A DNA stretch of 7,176 nt, from the NCBI GenBank assembly GCA_025464345.1, contig JAODGP010000105.1, forward strand, positions 1 to 7,176, given 5' to 3'. The notes below the pieces were generated by a model. That model was not told the origin of the DNA, ran no database searches, and was given only the letters and a program-made list of their open reading frames with translations. Below, one piece after another: positions 6,694 to 7,176 of this stretch. Each line of letters opens with the position of its first letter. The first letter of the stretch is position 1. Made by a program: the position numbers and the translations under genes. This DNA is from Methanosarcinales archaeon (lineage in GTDB: Archaea; Halobacteriota; Syntropharchaeia; Alkanophagales; Methanospirareceae).

Positions 6694-6842
6694 TTTTTTG
6701 TTTTTTTGCAGTGGTTCAAACTATGACGATTACCTCCGATAATCAGTGAGGTTATAAAAATATAACGAAGAAGCTATTACGTATTGAATTTGGATGAGGA
6801 AGGAGGGTGCTGAAAAGAAAAGTTTGATGCCAGTGGTTAACA
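6694..6842. other. Divergent intergenic region between hdrA operon and the lamin-tail gene
   Basis: About 150 bases holding promoter elements for the rightward gene and the A-rich flank of the hdrA promoter. An imperfect direct repeat is present: CAGTGGTT-N6-ATGACG (6709-6728) recurs as CAGTGGTT-N4-ATGACG (6831-6848), the second copy including the start codon of the rightward gene. A strong Shine-Dalgarno-like AGGAGGGTG (6800-6808) lies about 34 bases before that start, too far for normal use. No RNA gene was recognised. Confidence 0.45.
6751..6764 (+). promoter_or_regulatory. Candidate TATA box of the lamin-tail-domain gene
   Basis: TTATAAAAATATAA lies about 85 bases upstream of ATG 6843. 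Transcription would start near 6783-6788, giving a leader of roughly 55-60 bases that contains the orphan AGGAGGGTG. Confidence 0.45.
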
Positions 6843-7176
6843 ATGACGCAATTAGACTATAAATGGATATTAATAGCCATCATCTTCGGTGTTGTAAGTG
6901 CTGCTGCTTCTGCATGCACAGCCGTAATAATTACAGAGATATACTATGATACCTATCTGAGTGGAGACACTGATGGCGAGTTCATAAGGATACACAATCC
7001 CACAGGGAGCGAAATTGACATCGGTGGATGGCAGATAACAGATGAAGAAGGCGTTATTAGATTTCCGGGATGGGCGAGTATAGATGCCGGCGAGAGCTTA
7101 TATCTCGCTTATAATGGAACGGCATTCCATGATGAGATGCTTCGAGACGCAGATTTTGAGTATGGTGTGGATTCCG
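6843..7176 (+). CDS. Secreted lamin-tail-domain (LTD) protein, 3' end outside window
   Basis: The first 111 residues are visible; the frame is open to the window edge. The start is ATG 6843, because an in-frame TGA at 6825-6827 rules out any earlier start except inside 6828-6842, where there is none. Residues 1-25 form a signal peptide: MTQLDYK, a hydrophobic core (WILIAIIFGVVSAAASA) and then C25. An A-S-A cleavage before C25, or lipid attachment at C25, is possible, so the product is probably exported or surface-bound. From residue 28 the sequence VIITEIYYDTY, GEFIRIHNPTGSEIDIGGW (46-64) and QITDEEGVIRFPG matches the lamin-tail immunoglobulin-like fold, with its typical E-[FY]-I-x-[IL]-x-N-P strand. 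LTD domains in prokaryotic secreted proteins often precede nuclease, phospholipase-D-like or other catalytic domains; what follows here cannot be seen. It is divergent from hdrA and need not be related to it in function. Confidence 0.8.
   Translation, partial: MTQLDYKWILIAIIFGVVSAAASACTAVIITEIYYDTYLSGDTDGEFIRIHNPTGSEIDIGGWQITDEEGVIRFPGWASIDAGESLYLAYNGTAFHDEMLRDADFEYGVDS

Overview
The window looks like chromosomal DNA from a methanogen- or methanotroph-related euryarchaeon. GatD (half of the archaeal GatDE tRNA-dependent amidotransferase), an archaeal XPB-type helicase and two HdrA-type flavo-iron-sulfur proteins occur together, and TATA-box promoters are visible. An ANME-1/Syntrophoarchaeum-like lineage would fit the duplicated hdrA genes, but that is inference and no marker gene is present to prove it.

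Layout from left to right. A possible divergent gene leaves the left edge on the minus strand (1-50). After an intergenic promoter region, gatD runs rightward (262-1560). Its last 54 bases overlap the 3' end of a leftward XPB-type helicase gene (1507-2853). Further right on the same minus strand lie two adjacent hdrA-like genes, transcribed right to left: a short one first (530 aa, 5054-6646), then a long one (718 aa, 2887-5043). They are separated by 10 bases and evidently form an operon with its own TATA box and Shine-Dalgarno sites. An 11-bp perfect hairpin followed by a T-rich tract closes the hdrA operon just before the helicase. After a divergent promoter region, a rightward gene for a secreted lamin-tail-domain protein starts at 6843 and runs off the right edge.

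The most interesting content is the hdrA pair. Heterodisulfide reductase subunit A is the flavin-containing hub of electron-bifurcating Hdr complexes. The two proteins here are paralogs that have lost complementary parts. The long one keeps the cysteine-rich N-terminal domain and the C-terminal double ferredoxin, but has lost both cysteines of the conserved DCxxC loop that follows the FAD-binding site. The short one keeps that DCSAC loop, but lacks the N-terminal domain and nearly all of the C-terminal ferredoxin. Neither alone has the parts of a full HdrA; together they make one set. An obligate, asymmetric HdrA-HdrA' heterodimer is the simplest reading. No hdrB, hdrC, mvhD or hydrogenase/formate dehydrogenase gene lies in the window, so the electron partners are unknown.

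I saw no tRNA, rRNA, CRISPR array or insertion sequence.
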